NCBI GenBank assembly: GCA_016169945.1
Contig: JADLSH010000256.1
Location: forward strand, 930,001 to 994,000
Origin: Trachythela sp. YZ-2020
Lineage: Eukaryota; Cnidaria; Anthozoa; Malacalcyonacea; Clavulariidae
DNA length: 64,000 nucleotides
Direction: 5' to 3'
The notes under the pieces: model-generated
What the model saw: only the letters and a program-made list of their open reading frames with translations
Databases searched by the model: none
What the model was told of the DNA's origin: nothing
In this document: positions 23,093-34,898 of the stretch, in pieces
How the letters are laid out: the number at the start of each line of letters is the position of its first letter
Numbering within the stretch: position 1 is the first letter of the stretch
Position numbers and translations under genes: made by a program

Positions 23093-23219
23093 GAGTGTAC
23101 CGACCAAAAAGCAAAAATATTATAAAAATATACACAATAATCTATCAACATATCGAAAGTATTGCAAAACAACTTCTGTCGATGTCGTACAAACGCCCCC
23201 CCTGATATAAATCACGTGA

Positions 23220-23250
23220 CAAAATAATCCAGAAATCTTGGATTATTTTG
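23220..23250. repeat. Perfect 12-bp stem hairpin
   Basis: CAAAATAATCCA, 7-base loop, TGGATTATTTTG. It lies directly before the inverted repeat at 23251. Confidence 0.85.
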
Positions 23251-23318
23251 TTGCCACGTGCGCAGTGTTCTCTTCTCCCACGTGCGGCCGACCTAAGAGA
23301 ACCCTGGGTACGAGGTTG
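23251..23318 (-). repeat. Hairpin repeat, right member of inverted pair with 12888-12966
   Basis: Reverse complement of the 12888 copy: CCCTGGGTACGAGGTTG at its outer end, CACGTGCGCAG at its inner end, with the same TTCTCTT / AAGAGAA stem. Confidence 0.75.
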
Positions 23319-24901
23319 CTCGCACTCCCTCCTGCAAAATTATGACCAGTTCCTCATCATTCATCATTATACCAACCCAACCCAATACATCAAAGGAACT
23401 GTTACAACACGTTACGTGCATTCATTAAATTAACTCGAATGGACACAACTTGGTTTATTTGATTTTTAAGATCGGCACATGTATAATTAAGTTTATCACT
23501 AAAATTTATAAATTTTCATTACCATATAGATCTACCAATAGCTTTTTCTTAATCTCTAATGCTTTTGCCTTTGTTAATTCTTAACACAATAGCGCTCTAG
23601 CCAAACAAGTCCAAACTTTAGAACAGAATTCGGACTGGAAGTTATGTTTGTAATAGCAGGTTCACTTCTACAAAGGCCTTTATTTTCGATGAATTTGGAG
23701 TTCGCCAATGCATCACATTTTGTTGGAATTTCAGCCATGTATTTCTAAATGTTCAGACGCTTCATGGCATTGAAAACGCGAATAAATTCGTATTCGTTCT
23801 TAGTTTGTCCTCCATACCATTTGTCAATTACAACTCCAAGGGTTTATTTCCTGTAACAAACTGCGAGTGGATAAGCACAAATTTCTGGTTATAATAACCG
23901 TATAGTTCATACTCCTTCAGATGGTATAATTCACGTGCGTCCACCACCACTGCCATTTTTAATGTCTTGCTCTGGTTTGAAACTTGTCTTGGAACAGATA
24001 ATTACATCTCAACCGAATAGTCACATAATGGCAATGTTATGGAAAGAAAGTGAAAGTAATCGTGTCTGTGAAAGAAACAAAGTACAGGTAGAGAAAAAGA
24101 TAATAAAATCGACTGACATACAACACAGATTTGAGATCGGGACTCTAACAGGAACAGAACGTACACATATTACAAATTAAGTATTTTTAAACTAATAGTA
24201 GAATATACATGTATCAATATTTGTAATAAAAACAATTTTAACATACTAAAGATATTTAAGTGATTAAGTCTTTCAATAGAACCGAAAAAGGAATTATACA
24301 ATACCTACACACAATAGCAATAGAATATAGAAACAAACATACAACATACAAACATGAGATAATAGACAATTTCGTGATCTTTCTGATTATATTATTTTTA
24401 CTGTTCTAAATTTAATCATTCAGCTACAACATTACTACTTTCAACCTTTTTGTGCAGTGAAACCACAACTTATCCATATTGGGTATAGTCTTAAAATTTC
24501 CGTTTTTTACGAAATTCAGAATAATGCATTATTGATGAGAAATAACGCTTCCCGCGAACTAATATAATAGCGACAATATATCAAGTTTCACAGAATATAT
24601 GCAAACACTGCATCTTTTAGTTGACGAGAGAGTTCCTATTTGTGCTATAATAAATAAAATAGGCTTTCAATTTTCTACGAAAATGTTTGCACATGTCAAG
24701 TAGAAGCTTAGGTTATGGAAACCAAGGTGATCAAACAAACATATTAAAACTTAAAAAAACAGTAAACACTACTGGGAAAATGCATCGTATTAATATGGTT
24801 CTGATTATCACCACGATTCTCGACCAATCAGCACGCGCGTACTATAAATGTTATATTATAATGTAGTTTTAATCATAGACATATTATTAAACTCATTTTT
24901 T
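23319..24901. other. No gene recognised
   Basis: A+T-rich. A frame at 23935-24180 lacks splice support and any recognisable motif. No repeats with clear ends were found. Confidence 0.4.
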
Positions 24902-25005
24902 GTTTCGTACCCCCCACAAATGTCGCAATTCGTCTCATACCCCCCCAAAGGTTAGATAATTTGTTTCGTACCCCCAACTTACCCCCAACTTACTCCTCCC
25001 AACTT
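24902..25005. repeat. Degenerate ~35-bp tandem repeat (TTTCGTACCCCCC)
   Basis: GTTTCGTACCCCCCACAAAT, CGTCTCATACCCCCCCAAAG and GTTTCGTACCCCCAACTTAC follow each other, then a shorter ACTTACCCCCA doublet. Confidence 0.7.
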
Positions 25006-25064
25006 ACAGCCTTACCGGCTGCAACAAAATGTGATCATGAAAATGTGTAGCATGGAGAATTTAT

Positions 25065-27142
25065 TTGCTTTTGACAAAACTTGATTTGCTTTTTGAAATG
25101 AACTCAAACGTAAAATTAGATCTGCGAAGCGTAGTTTCTACCAGCGAGCGTTTTCATCTAAGAATCGCAAAAACGTCTGGAAAGTCATGCATAGAATATT
25201 TCACCCAAATGCTAAACCATTGCGAGTTGATCCTGATGAGCACAATACCCACTTCGCATCTACAACTGAACGTGTCACTGGAGCAATGCCTGAATCAACT
25301 GAAAATTTATGGTTATGATAAATTTATCAACTCTCTTCCAGATGATCCTGTTAGTGCTTTCTATCTTCGACACGTGAGCTATTCTGAAGTCTTGGTTGAA
25401 ATTTAAAAAAAAAACGCTCGGATTGTTCATGCGGTCCTGATAGTATTCCCGTCAAATACATCAAAATTGTAGCGAACCAGCTTGTATCACCTCTGCCACA
25501 TATGGTAAATAACTGTGTATCGAAATAACTATTTGCATTTTCTTGGAAGATCGCGCGTATCTGTGCCATTCCAAAAGTTGGGACGATATCATCAAACAAC
25601 AACCTCCGTCTAATATCCATTCTTCCAACCCTTTCCAAAATCTTTGAACGTCTTGTTCTCCAACAAATTGCTGACTTCGTAAGCAACACAACTACCGAGA
25701 TTCTGATCATGAAGGACTCAGTTAGTGCATACAGAATAGGTTACAACACCACGACTGTCATGTTGGCTATGATGGATGACATTCTTTAGGCAATGAAAAG
25801 AGGGGAAGTTACCGTAGCTGTGCTTGCTGATTTCTCGAAAGCGTTTGATACAGTTTCGTACCCCGTCATCTTTAGAAGGCTTCACTCACAACGCTTTTCG
25901 AATAATTATCTGAAGTGAGTTACAAGCTACCTGACTGGACGTCGCCAATTCGTGCAAGGTATCTAGCACAAGGTATCTAGCACAACAGACGTACGCTTTG
26001 GTGTCCCACAAGGCTCGATACTTGGTCCTGTTCTGTTCAATCTTTATGTCAACGATCTCTCTGAACACCTAATTCTATCATATCATCCCACCAGTATGCT
26101 GATGGCACTTCTATCTACGCTCATTGCAAGCCAGCTAACATAAAGTCATGTGAAGAAAACATACAATCCAGTCTAGACAAATTATCCACCTGGTCATCTA
26201 CAAACAATCTTGTTCTCAATCCAAAGAAAACCAAAGTCATGTTGTTTTCAACCCTCAGCTCTCTCGTCTTCATGCACTAGATAACCATGCTTTTCACCCC
26301 AATGCCAATGGAGTTACACTTAAGAGAACTAACAATGCCCTTCTTCTTGGTACCATAACGCAGGAAAATTTTAAATGGAACGATGACATTCAGAAGAAAA
26401 TATCCAGTTGCTACGCCACATTATCTGTGTTAAGAAAGTTAAAGAATTTTGAACCATTCAAGATCAGGAAACAACTCGCCCAGGCTCTAGTTATCTCGAA
26501 AATTGACAACAATGACGTTGTCTCTTGTCCTATTCCGGAGTACTTAACAAAACGTTTACAACACGTACAATTGGCTGCTGCTGGTTTTGTACTTCACAAG
26601 TTTGCAAGTATTACTGACATTCTATCCCTTGGTTGGCTTCCCATTAAAGAACGTAGGGACTATCATTTAGCAAAATTAGCGTTTAAAGCAATCTATTGTT
26701 TTAACTGGCCATCTTATCTTCAAATTGAACAGTACCAACTTCCAAGAAACCTTCGATCTTCCTCTGCTCGTCGCCTAGTAGTCCCTCTCGTATCTGGTAC
26801 ATTTCAAGATGAAGCAGCACGAGTTTTCAATAGCTTACCCGATGACATAAGTAACTGCACGGACATTAGAGAATACTGCCTAAACTGCTCAACCTATTTT
26901 AGACTTCTTGCTATGAGCAGATATAGAGACAATTATTTAATAGTTAGTGTTATAATGTAAAGTGTGTATTACGTCGCGTATTGTATTATGTTGTGTTGTG
27001 TTGTATTGTGCGGTGTTGTAATGTGTCATTATATATTGTATTGTATTTTAAAATTTTTATATATTCATGTCATGTAGCAATGTAGCATAGAAGAGCCACT
27101 TTGCAGAAACGCTATTAAACCATTAATATTATTATTATTATT
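25065..27142 (+). pseudogene. CR1-like non-LTR retrotransposon, heavily decayed
   Basis: Pieces of one ORF2 in order on the plus strand. 25095-25405 is the pre-RT linker, ending INSLPDDPVSAFYLRHVSYS. 25406-25780 is RT fingers (CGPDSIPVKYIKIVANQLV, PTLSKIFERLVLQQIADFV). 25810-26070 has motif A ADFSKAFDTVS, then SYLTGRRQFV and RFGVPQGSILGPVLFNLYVN. The motif C region near 26095 is lost in stops (YADD not readable in frame). 26427-26960 is the C-terminal domain (LQHVQLAAAGFVL, LGWLPIKERRDYHL, FNSLPDDI). At least six in-frame stops or shifts occur. An (ATT)n tail at 27127-27142 marks the 3' end. Confidence 0.85.
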
Positions 27143-27555
27143 AAACTGTCACTGACAAACCTCTCATTAAAAAGGTTGTTTCGCCGGTTATTGGAATAAT
27201 GTGATTTACGTATCACCTCAGTTTTTCTGTCTTTCCACGTCATTAGCATTTACAGTTCTACTGCAAATATTTATAATATTCAACATGCGCACGCCACATA
27301 TGAGCGATATTACATTTTAGAAGAACGCTTTACAACAAAGTTAACACCGAAACAAGATTTTTGGAAAACTTTATGTGGACATATTCATGCAACTGGAATT
27401 GAAATAGCTCGTGTTTGGAATTGTAAATAATGCAATTATTGAAGTCGGTCTCTGAAAATATTTAGCCCGTCTCGCATAGCATTGCGTGCAATTTAGCAAT
27501 GCAAAACTGGATAACCCCGTCCTCCAAAATCTCCGTCCCTGTGCAAGCCCGGCAC
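27143..27555. other. No feature recognised; left flank of the tandem array
   Basis: No exon seen. The sequence immediately left of 27556 is unrelated to the sequence left of 58061, which fixes the left limit of the array leader. Confidence 0.5.
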
Positions 27556-30500
27556 ACCAGGGCTATCATCGAAAGGGGACTAACAAGTAGGTGATGTATT
27601 ACAGATGTGGGAAGGTGAAGGGGGGGGGGGGGTACTCCTCCCGAAAATTTTTGTATTCTTGAGTCTCTGTGTCTTTATTTCCTGCATTTTCAGAGACAAT
27701 TTTTGATATATCCCATCTAAACGGAGCCAGGTTTTGTTGTGGGAATACCATAACTGTCATCTAAACGCAGTTTTCCCCCCCTTTTTGCTTCTACTTTCGA
27801 CAAAAGGGACCTTCACTGGGGGCCAAAATAGCTTACAGGGGAGGGGCAACATGGGGGCTGGGGGGAGGGGGCAACACGGGGGCTGGGGGGGGGGGGCTTT
27901 GGCCCCTCCAGTACATCAGTTAAAAAAGGCCCTGCGGCAAACGTCAAAGGGACAGTGACCATTTTAATCTTCACGTGACAACAGTAGTGTACATACAAAT
28001 GTGTGATTTAGTAGTAGAAGTCCCTCCCAACGTTAGTCCGATCTTAACTTAACGCGATGCTAAACTTATCAAAACCACACTATTTGTTCCTTCATTAGAT
28101 CTGTAAAAGGCATGCATGCTTTGACCAACCCTTTAATCCCAAGGATCTGTCTCGTTTCGCTGGTTATACTATATCTCGACGGGGCGTGAGCTACCATTTT
28201 TCAACTTGGAATCAAGCATTTATCGCTTTAGTCTCTCAAATCATAGCGATTTCGTTTTGAGTGATATTATAGTTGAAATTAGTGATGAGACAGACATTAA
28301 TCGAAAATGTCTCATCAAGAAACACGTGCTTGTACTTTGGCTTTAGATAAGCACAAGTTCTTTTCGGTTGTACGGGACCCAATAAACAGTAACTAAGCGC
28401 TTATTGGAGTTAAGTATCAAATATATTTCGAGAACAGAAGTGCATTAAACAAAAGTTGAAGTCAACACAGTATATCAGCTTTACCGGATGGTTGCAGATT
28501 GCCAGATATTACTATAATAAACCTAGCCATTGCTGTTGTAGTGATTTTAGATACATGTGATCATAATAACGAGTCTATGTGACGAGTCTATGAGCAGAGT
28601 TCAGCAAGCATTGCAAGTCAATAGTCACACAATCTGTATTCTGTAAATTATCCGTATCATTAAAGTCGAAAGCTGGAACAGGTATATATTATTAATACGT
28701 TATCTACAAGATCTAACTTTGTTACTTTTACCTTTGAACTGGATCATCAATCATTTCAACAAAGCAGGGAACATCATTTTTCTTAATAACATTCTCAATT
28801 TGGGGCGAGGGGTTTGCATGTAAGGACATGTAATGTACTTCTCGTATGTATTTAAAGTATTTTAAGTTCTCCGACACCTGATGATGGAGCATTCTGATTG
28901 GTCAGAATATTAATTTTGAATTTTTGATTGACGGGAAATTAATGTTGATTTTAATAATAAGCGAATGTATATTGACAATATGTATTGAACTATTCTATAT
29001 GCTTGCTGCCTGGAAGAGTGAACAAAATATTTCAATCGAAAATCTATTTCTTGGTATAGATGTGATAGCAATTATTTCAACTGGATTTGGGATTATATTT
29101 GCCTTGCATGCTTCGGCGAATAAGTCCACTAGTCGTATTTTATATATTTACAAGATGTCTGGACGACGATTCTATTGGTTTGAACAATTGATAAATACGA
29201 GATGCATCAATAGTTGGACACTGTACTTGAAATGAGATAAAGGGGCGAAAAATACGATATTTTGATTTGCCCTGCATCTAGAATGTTTCTTTACTTTTAT
29301 GTTCGTCGGCGACCAAACGACGTTAATATTTTCAGCTGTACAACTTAAAGCTGTTGGACAATGAAATTAACAAATTTATTTAAATTACTATACTCGCTCG
29401 CAGTGGGAGACATGCAGTGTTGTAATTAAAATAATGATTTTCAATTTTGAATCAAACGTAAACAAACGTCGGGGGGAGGGGACTTTCTGAAGTAGCTATA
29501 TATAGTGTTTTTAGAGAAATCTGCTTGCGGCCGTGGCGGGAAAGCAACTTTACAGAGAAAGCGAAATATTATCTACAATGAATTCTAATACTGCTATGTT
29601 GTTTTATTTCACAACGAATATCTCGCCATCAGCCCTAAATTATATTTCATACAATATCACTACTGTAGTAATATCTAATTATTTTTGTTTTTTTACCAAA
29701 CGAAAAACCTATCTTGCGAATACACAGTCTCTCAACGTTCGGACCATTTATAAACCATGCAGTTAATATAAACCCTCGATATAAACAATGCTTTTTCCAG
29801 ACCTAGGTAGCTACAAGGTACAAGCAAACTGAACTCGAAACCTGAATAGATTTGACTTGCCCGTCTCGCCGAGAAATTCTGATGAAGTATAAAACATATA
29901 TTTTATCAGATGTTAAACGATGGCATGCCATCTTGACTATGTTTTTGATATATTATCCACACAAAACTAATAATACTATGGTATTAATATACCATGGCAA
30001 TACCAAAATTATAACGCGTTTAATCACCGAATGATCCCGGCTCATGAGAAAAATAACTAAATTATATACTGTATATAGAGTTTGAAACACAGTTAAATAT
30101 ATTTTAGAACTATATAATATTTTATCAAGGCAAGAACAGTCAGAGCAATGCTCGAGCGCAAAACATTTTAGCTCAATGCATATTTACCTACTTTTTCGAG
30201 CTTACCTTTTATCACAATACCAAAGAATTGTCACGCATGATTCTTCATTTTCAATAACATTCGCTATTGCGTATTGAAGGCAGTTCTTGAAGCTACAGTA
30301 TAAAACGAAACTAAATATCACGAAATACTTGGAAGTCGTCAACGAATTCTTGGAACTAAGGCGCATAATTTATGCTTAACTATTTCGTTGCCTAATATGG
30401 AATAGTAACTGCTGATATTGTGGAGGGTCGTGAAGGAGGGTAGAAAATCCCAGTTCGAAGCCAAAATTTAGCTCAAATCCCACTTCCCAACCCAATTTTG

Positions 30501-30979
30501 CCCCAATTAAATCCCAATTAAAAAATCTGAAATCACATTCCTCGGCAATCTATTTGCAAACTGATAATGACTAAGTAAAACCATTGATTATGCAATTTGG
30601 ATAAACGTACCCCCACCTTCACGGAAGAAAAAGATGACGACGGGGCTTTTCATATGAACCGGACTGGCCCTGTAAATCGGGCTGGCTTGTGCGGCCGCGC
30701 GAGGTAATGTTCAATAAATTATTTATATATATATATATATGTTTTCGAGATTTCATTCCCTCCTACTGTATTACTGAACAACACTTTCCGTTGGCCGAAG
30801 CAAGATTTTGCTTCCCGGTGTTACGCGAAATTTCTGACCTGCGAAATTTCTGACTTTTTTATTTCTGCTCATGCGCAGAGATATGCATAATTGATTTTTG
30901 CTCATAAATTTCGCCAGTGTTCAAGCTGCAGAGAAGCGTGCGTCGTAAAAGCTTTCTTTATAAGTTAAATCGTCGTTAA

Positions 30980-31051
30980 ATGGCTCTTACAACTGAGACT
31001 GCCGTTAACATTGCATCGATAAAGCCTCAAACAAGGATGAGTAAACAAAAG
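30980..31051 (+). CDS. First-exon copy 1 of the Ginger-like gene
   Basis: ATG in strong context (CGTTAAATGG), 24 codons starting MALTTETAVNIASIKP and ending MSKQK, then GTATGT donor at 31052. It ends in phase 0. Upstream are a TCATGCGCAGAG box and a (TA)n run. The identical arrangement recurs in copies 2-6. Coding status is inferred from phase-0 compatibility with the exon at 49120. Confidence 0.55.
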
Positions 31052-31058
31052 GTATGTA

Positions 31059-31241
31059 CAGGCTGTATAAAAAAAACTGAGACCTTTAGAAATTATCCTA
31101 TTGACTTTTAATTAACTTCTCCGTGCATAAAATTTAATTCAATTGTGTTTACGCACCCATGTGTTCAGTATAGTACTCAGGCATTCAAATTATAACAATA
31201 AGGTGAATTTCTAAAGGTCTCAGTTTTTTTTATACACCCTG
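31059..31241. mobile_element. 183-bp TA-flanked MITE in intron 1 (copy 1)
   Basis: The left end CAGGCTGTATAAAAAAAACT and the right end mirror each other over ~38 bp (..GAGACCTTTAGAAATT / AATTTCTAAAGGTCTC..), with TA on both sides. This fits a mariner-type non-autonomous element. It inserted six bases inside the intron, leaving the GTATG donor intact. The same element is at 38138-38320, 45179-45361, 48734-48916 and 61572-61753. In copies 2 and 4 (from 34620 and 41691) the right end is deleted. Confidence 0.9.
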
Positions 31242-31382
31242 TAGAACTTGATTTAGTCAGATCAGATTGTTGTCTATTATTTTATAAAATTGTGTAAGAT
31301 GACACTAGACTCACTAGTATATTATTTTCTCTCGTATTTTCAATGCCAAGAAAGAATGCGAATTTGTGTAGAAAAAATGACT

Positions 31383-34300
31383 GGGACCTTCACTGGGGGG
31401 CCCAAAATAGCTTACAAGGGGCAACATGGGGGCTGGGGGGGGGGGCTTTGGCCCCTCCAGTACATTAGTTAAAAAATGCCCTGCGGCACACGTCAAAGGG
31501 ACAGTGATCATTTTAATCTTCACGTGACAACAGTAGTGTACATACAAATGTGTGATTTCGTAGTAGAAGTCCCTCCCAACGTTAGTACGATCTTAACTTA
31601 ACGCGATGCTAAACTTATCAAAACCACATTATTTGTTCCTTCATTAGATCTGTAAAAGGCATGCATGCTTTGACCAACCCTTTAATCCCAAGGATCTGTC
31701 TCGTTTCGCTGGCTATACTATATCTCGACGGGGCGTGAGCTACCATTTTTCAACTTGGAATCAAGCATTTATCGCTTTAGTCTCTCAAATCATAGCGATT
31801 TCGTTTTGAGTGATATTATAGTTGAAATTAATGATGAGACAGACATTAATCGAAAATGTCTCATCAAGAAACACGTGCTTGTACTTTGGCTTTAGATAAG
31901 CACAAGTTCTTTTCGGTTGTACGGGACCCAATAAACAGTAACTAAGCGCTTATTGGAGTTAAGTATCAAATATATTTCGAGAACAGAAGTGCATTAAACA
32001 AAAGTTGAAGTCAACACAGTATATCAGCTTTACCGGATGGTTGCAGATTGCCAGATATTACTATAATAAACCTAGCCATTGCTGTTGTAGTGATTTTAGA
32101 TACATGTGATCATAATAAACATTACTTAAATTTAGGACTACTGACGAGTCTATGAGCAGAGTTCAGCAAGCATTGCAAGTCAATAGTCACACAATCTGTA
32201 TTCTGTAAATTATCCGTATCATTAAAGTCGAAAGCTGGAACAGGTATATATTATTAATACGTTATCTACAAGATCTAACTTTGTTACTTTTACCTTTGAA
32301 CTGGATCATCAATCATTTCAACAAAGCAGGGAACATCATTTTTCTTAATAACATTCTCAATTTGGGGCGAGGGGTTTGCATGTAAGGACATGCAATGTAC
32401 TTCTCGTATGTATTTAAAGTATTTTAAGTTCTCCGACACCTGATGATGGAGCATTCTGATTGGTCAGAATATTAATTTTGAATTTTTGATTGACGGGAAA
32501 TTAATGTTGATTTTAATAATAAGCGAATGTATATTGACAATGTGTATTGAACTATTCTATATGCCTGCTGCCTGGAAGAGTGAACAAAATATTTCAATCG
32601 AAAATCTATTTCTTGGTATAGATGTGATAGCAATTATTTCAACTGGATTTGGGATTATATTTGCCTTGCATGCTTCGGCGAATAAGTCCACTAGTCGTAT
32701 TTTATATATTTACAAGATGTCTGGACGACGATTCTATTGGTTTGAACAATTGATAAATACGAGATGCATCAATAGTTGGACACTGTACTTGAAATGAGAT
32801 CAAGAGGCAAAAAATACGATATTTTGATTTGCCCTGCATCTAGAATGTTTCTTTACTTTTATGTTCGTCGGCGACCAAACGACGTTAATATTTTCAGCTG
32901 TACAACTTAAAGCTGTTGGACAATGAAATTAACAAATTTATTTAAATTACTATTCTCGCTCGCAGTGGGAGACATGCAGTGTTGTAATTAAAATAATGAT
33001 TTTCAATTTTGAATCAAACGTAAACAAACGTCGGGGGGGGGGGACTTTCTGAAGTAGCTATATATAGTGTTTTTAGAGAAATCTGCTTGCGGCCGTGGCG
33101 GGAAAGCAACTTTACAGAGAAAGCGAAATATTATCTACAATGAATTCTAATACTGCTATGTTGTTTTATTTCACAACGAATATCTCGCCATCAGCCCTAA
33201 ATTATATTTCATACAATATCACTACTGTAGTAATATCTAATTATTTTTGGTTTTGGTTTACGAAACGAAAAACCTATGTTGCGAATACACAGTCTCTCAA
33301 CGTTCGGACCATTTATAAACCATGCAGTTAATATAAACCCTCGATATAAACAATGCTTTTTGCAGACCTAGCTAGCTACAAGGTACAAGCAAACTGAACT
33401 CGAAACCTGAATAGATTTGACTTGCCCGTCTCGCCGAGAAATTCTGATGAAGTATAAAACATATATTTTATCAGATGTTAAACGATGGCATGCCATCTTG
33501 ACTATGTTTTTGATATATTATCCACACAAAACTAATAATACTATGGTATTAATATACCATGGCAATACCAAAATTATAACGCGTTTAATCACCGAATGAT
33601 CCCGGCTCATGAGAAAAATAACTAAATTATATACTGTATATAGAGTTTGAAACACAGTTAAATATATTTTAGAACTATATAATATTTTATCAAGGCAAGA
33701 ACAGTCAGACCAATGCTCGAGCGCAAAACATTTTAGCTCATTGCATATTTACCTACTTTTTCGAGCTTACCTTTTATCACAATACCAAAGAATTGTCACG
33801 CATGATTCTTCATTTTCAATGACATTCGCTATTGCGTATTGAAGGCAGTTCTTGAAGCTACAGTATAAAACGAAACTAAATATCACGAAATACTTGGAAG
33901 TCGTCAACGAATTCTTGGAACTAATGCGCATAATTTATGCTTAACTATTTCGTTGCCTAATATGGAATAGTAACTGCTGATATTGTGGAGGGTCGTGAAG
34001 GAGGGTAGAAAATCCCAGTTCCAAGCCAAAATTTAGCTCAAATCCCACTTCCCAGCCCAATTTTGCCCCAAATCCCAATTAAAAAATCTGAAATCCCATT
34101 CCTCGGCAGGCTATTTGCAAACTGATAATGACTAAGTAAAACCATTGATTATGCAATTTGGATAAACGTACCCCCACCTTCACGGAAGAAAAAGATGACG
34201 ACGGGGCTTTTGATATGAACCGGACTGGCCCTGTAAATCGGGCTGGCTTGTGCGGCCGCGCGAGGTAATGTTCAATAAATTATTTATATATATATATATA

Positions 34301-34898
34301 TGTTTTCGAGATTTCATTCCCTCCTACTGTATTACTGAACAACACTTTCCGTTGGCCGAAGCAAGATTTTGCTTCCCGGTGTTACGCGAAATTTCTGACC
34401 TGCGAAATTTCTGACTTTTGTATTTCTGCTCATGCGCAGAGATATGCATAATTGATTTTTGCTGATAAATTTCGCCAGTGTTCAAGCTGCAGAGAAGCGT
34501 GCGTCGTAAAAGCTTTCTTTACAAGTTAAATCGTCGTTAAATGGCTCTTACAATTGAGACTGCCGTTAACATTGCATCGATAAAGCCTCAAACAAAGATG
34601 AGTAAACAAAAGGTATGTACAGGCTGTATCAAAAAAACTGAGACCTTTAGAAATTATCCTATTGACTTTTAATTAACTTCTCCGTGCATAAAATTTAATT
34701 CAATTGTGTTTACGCACCCATGTGTTCAGTATAGTACTCAGGCATTCAAATTATAACAATAAGGTGAATTTCTAAAGGTCTCAGTTTGTTTTTTTTATAA
34801 AATTGTGTAAGATGACACTAGACTCACTAGTATATTATTTTCTCTCGTATTTTCAATGCCAAGAAAGAATGCGAATTTGTGTAGGAAAAAAAATGACT
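31383..34898 (+). repeat. Array unit copy 2
   Basis: Near-identical to copies 1 and 3, period about 3.52 kb. Diagnostic variants: ACAATTGAG in exon 1, CCAAGCCAAAATTTAG near 34022, and a ~50-bp deletion removing the right end of the intronic small element near 34790. Copy 4 shares all three. Confidence 0.95.
34541..34612 (+). CDS. First-exon copy 2
   Basis: Same 72-nt exon with MALTIETAV (Thr to Ile) and QTKMSKQK. Donor GTATGT intact at 34613. Confidence 0.5.

Larger units (their letters stand above)
16330..23097. mobile_element. Candidate 6.8-kb TA-flanked element with palindrome arrays at both ends
   Basis: The left end is TA then CACTCTAAAAACAGGTGTGTT. The right end is AACACACCTTTTTTTAGAGTG then TA. 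The ends are inverted copies of each other, both are flanked by TA (a Tc1/mariner-type target duplication), and both lead inward into arrays of ACACACC..GGTGTGT palindromes. No second inner terminus is visible at either array, which argues against two independent small elements. The interior holds several other inserted repeats and a frameshifted gene remnant. An internal transposase was not recognised, so the single-element reading is inference. Confidence 0.5.
27556..31382 (+). repeat. Array unit copy 1, with unique 250-bp leader
   Basis: The leader 27556-27805 (ATCATCGAAAGGGGACTAAC onward) is shared only with copy 7. The unit proper starts at GGGACCTTCACTGGGGG (27806). It contains G-rich tracts, about 3 kb of non-coding sequence, a (TA)n run at 30721-30741, the first exon (30980-31051) and a small TA-flanked element. 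Copy 1 lacks a ~25-bp segment near 28572 that the other copies have. Confidence 0.9.

Noticed and set aside
24902..25005. Telomere-like or satellite repeat
   Set aside because: Only three to four degenerate units, not the TTAGGG motif, and directly upstream of an ordinary retrotransposon.
27734..27998. Gly- or Pro-rich frames at the start of each array unit (also 31290-31547, 34856-35041, 38369-38610, 45410-45670, 58179-58436)
   Set aside because: They arise from variable G-runs, and their frame changes with the G-run length between copies.
28924..29235. 103-residue hydrophobic frame present in most array units (LILIISECILT.., GIDVIAII..)
   Set aside because: The reported start is TTG. The frame is cut short in copies 6 and 8, and no domain is recognisable. 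Its conservation is explained by the high overall identity of the units.
29852..30034. 60-residue frame (RREILMKYKTYIL..) repeated in each unit
   Set aside because: TTG start and no motif. Its persistence reflects unit identity rather than coding constraint.
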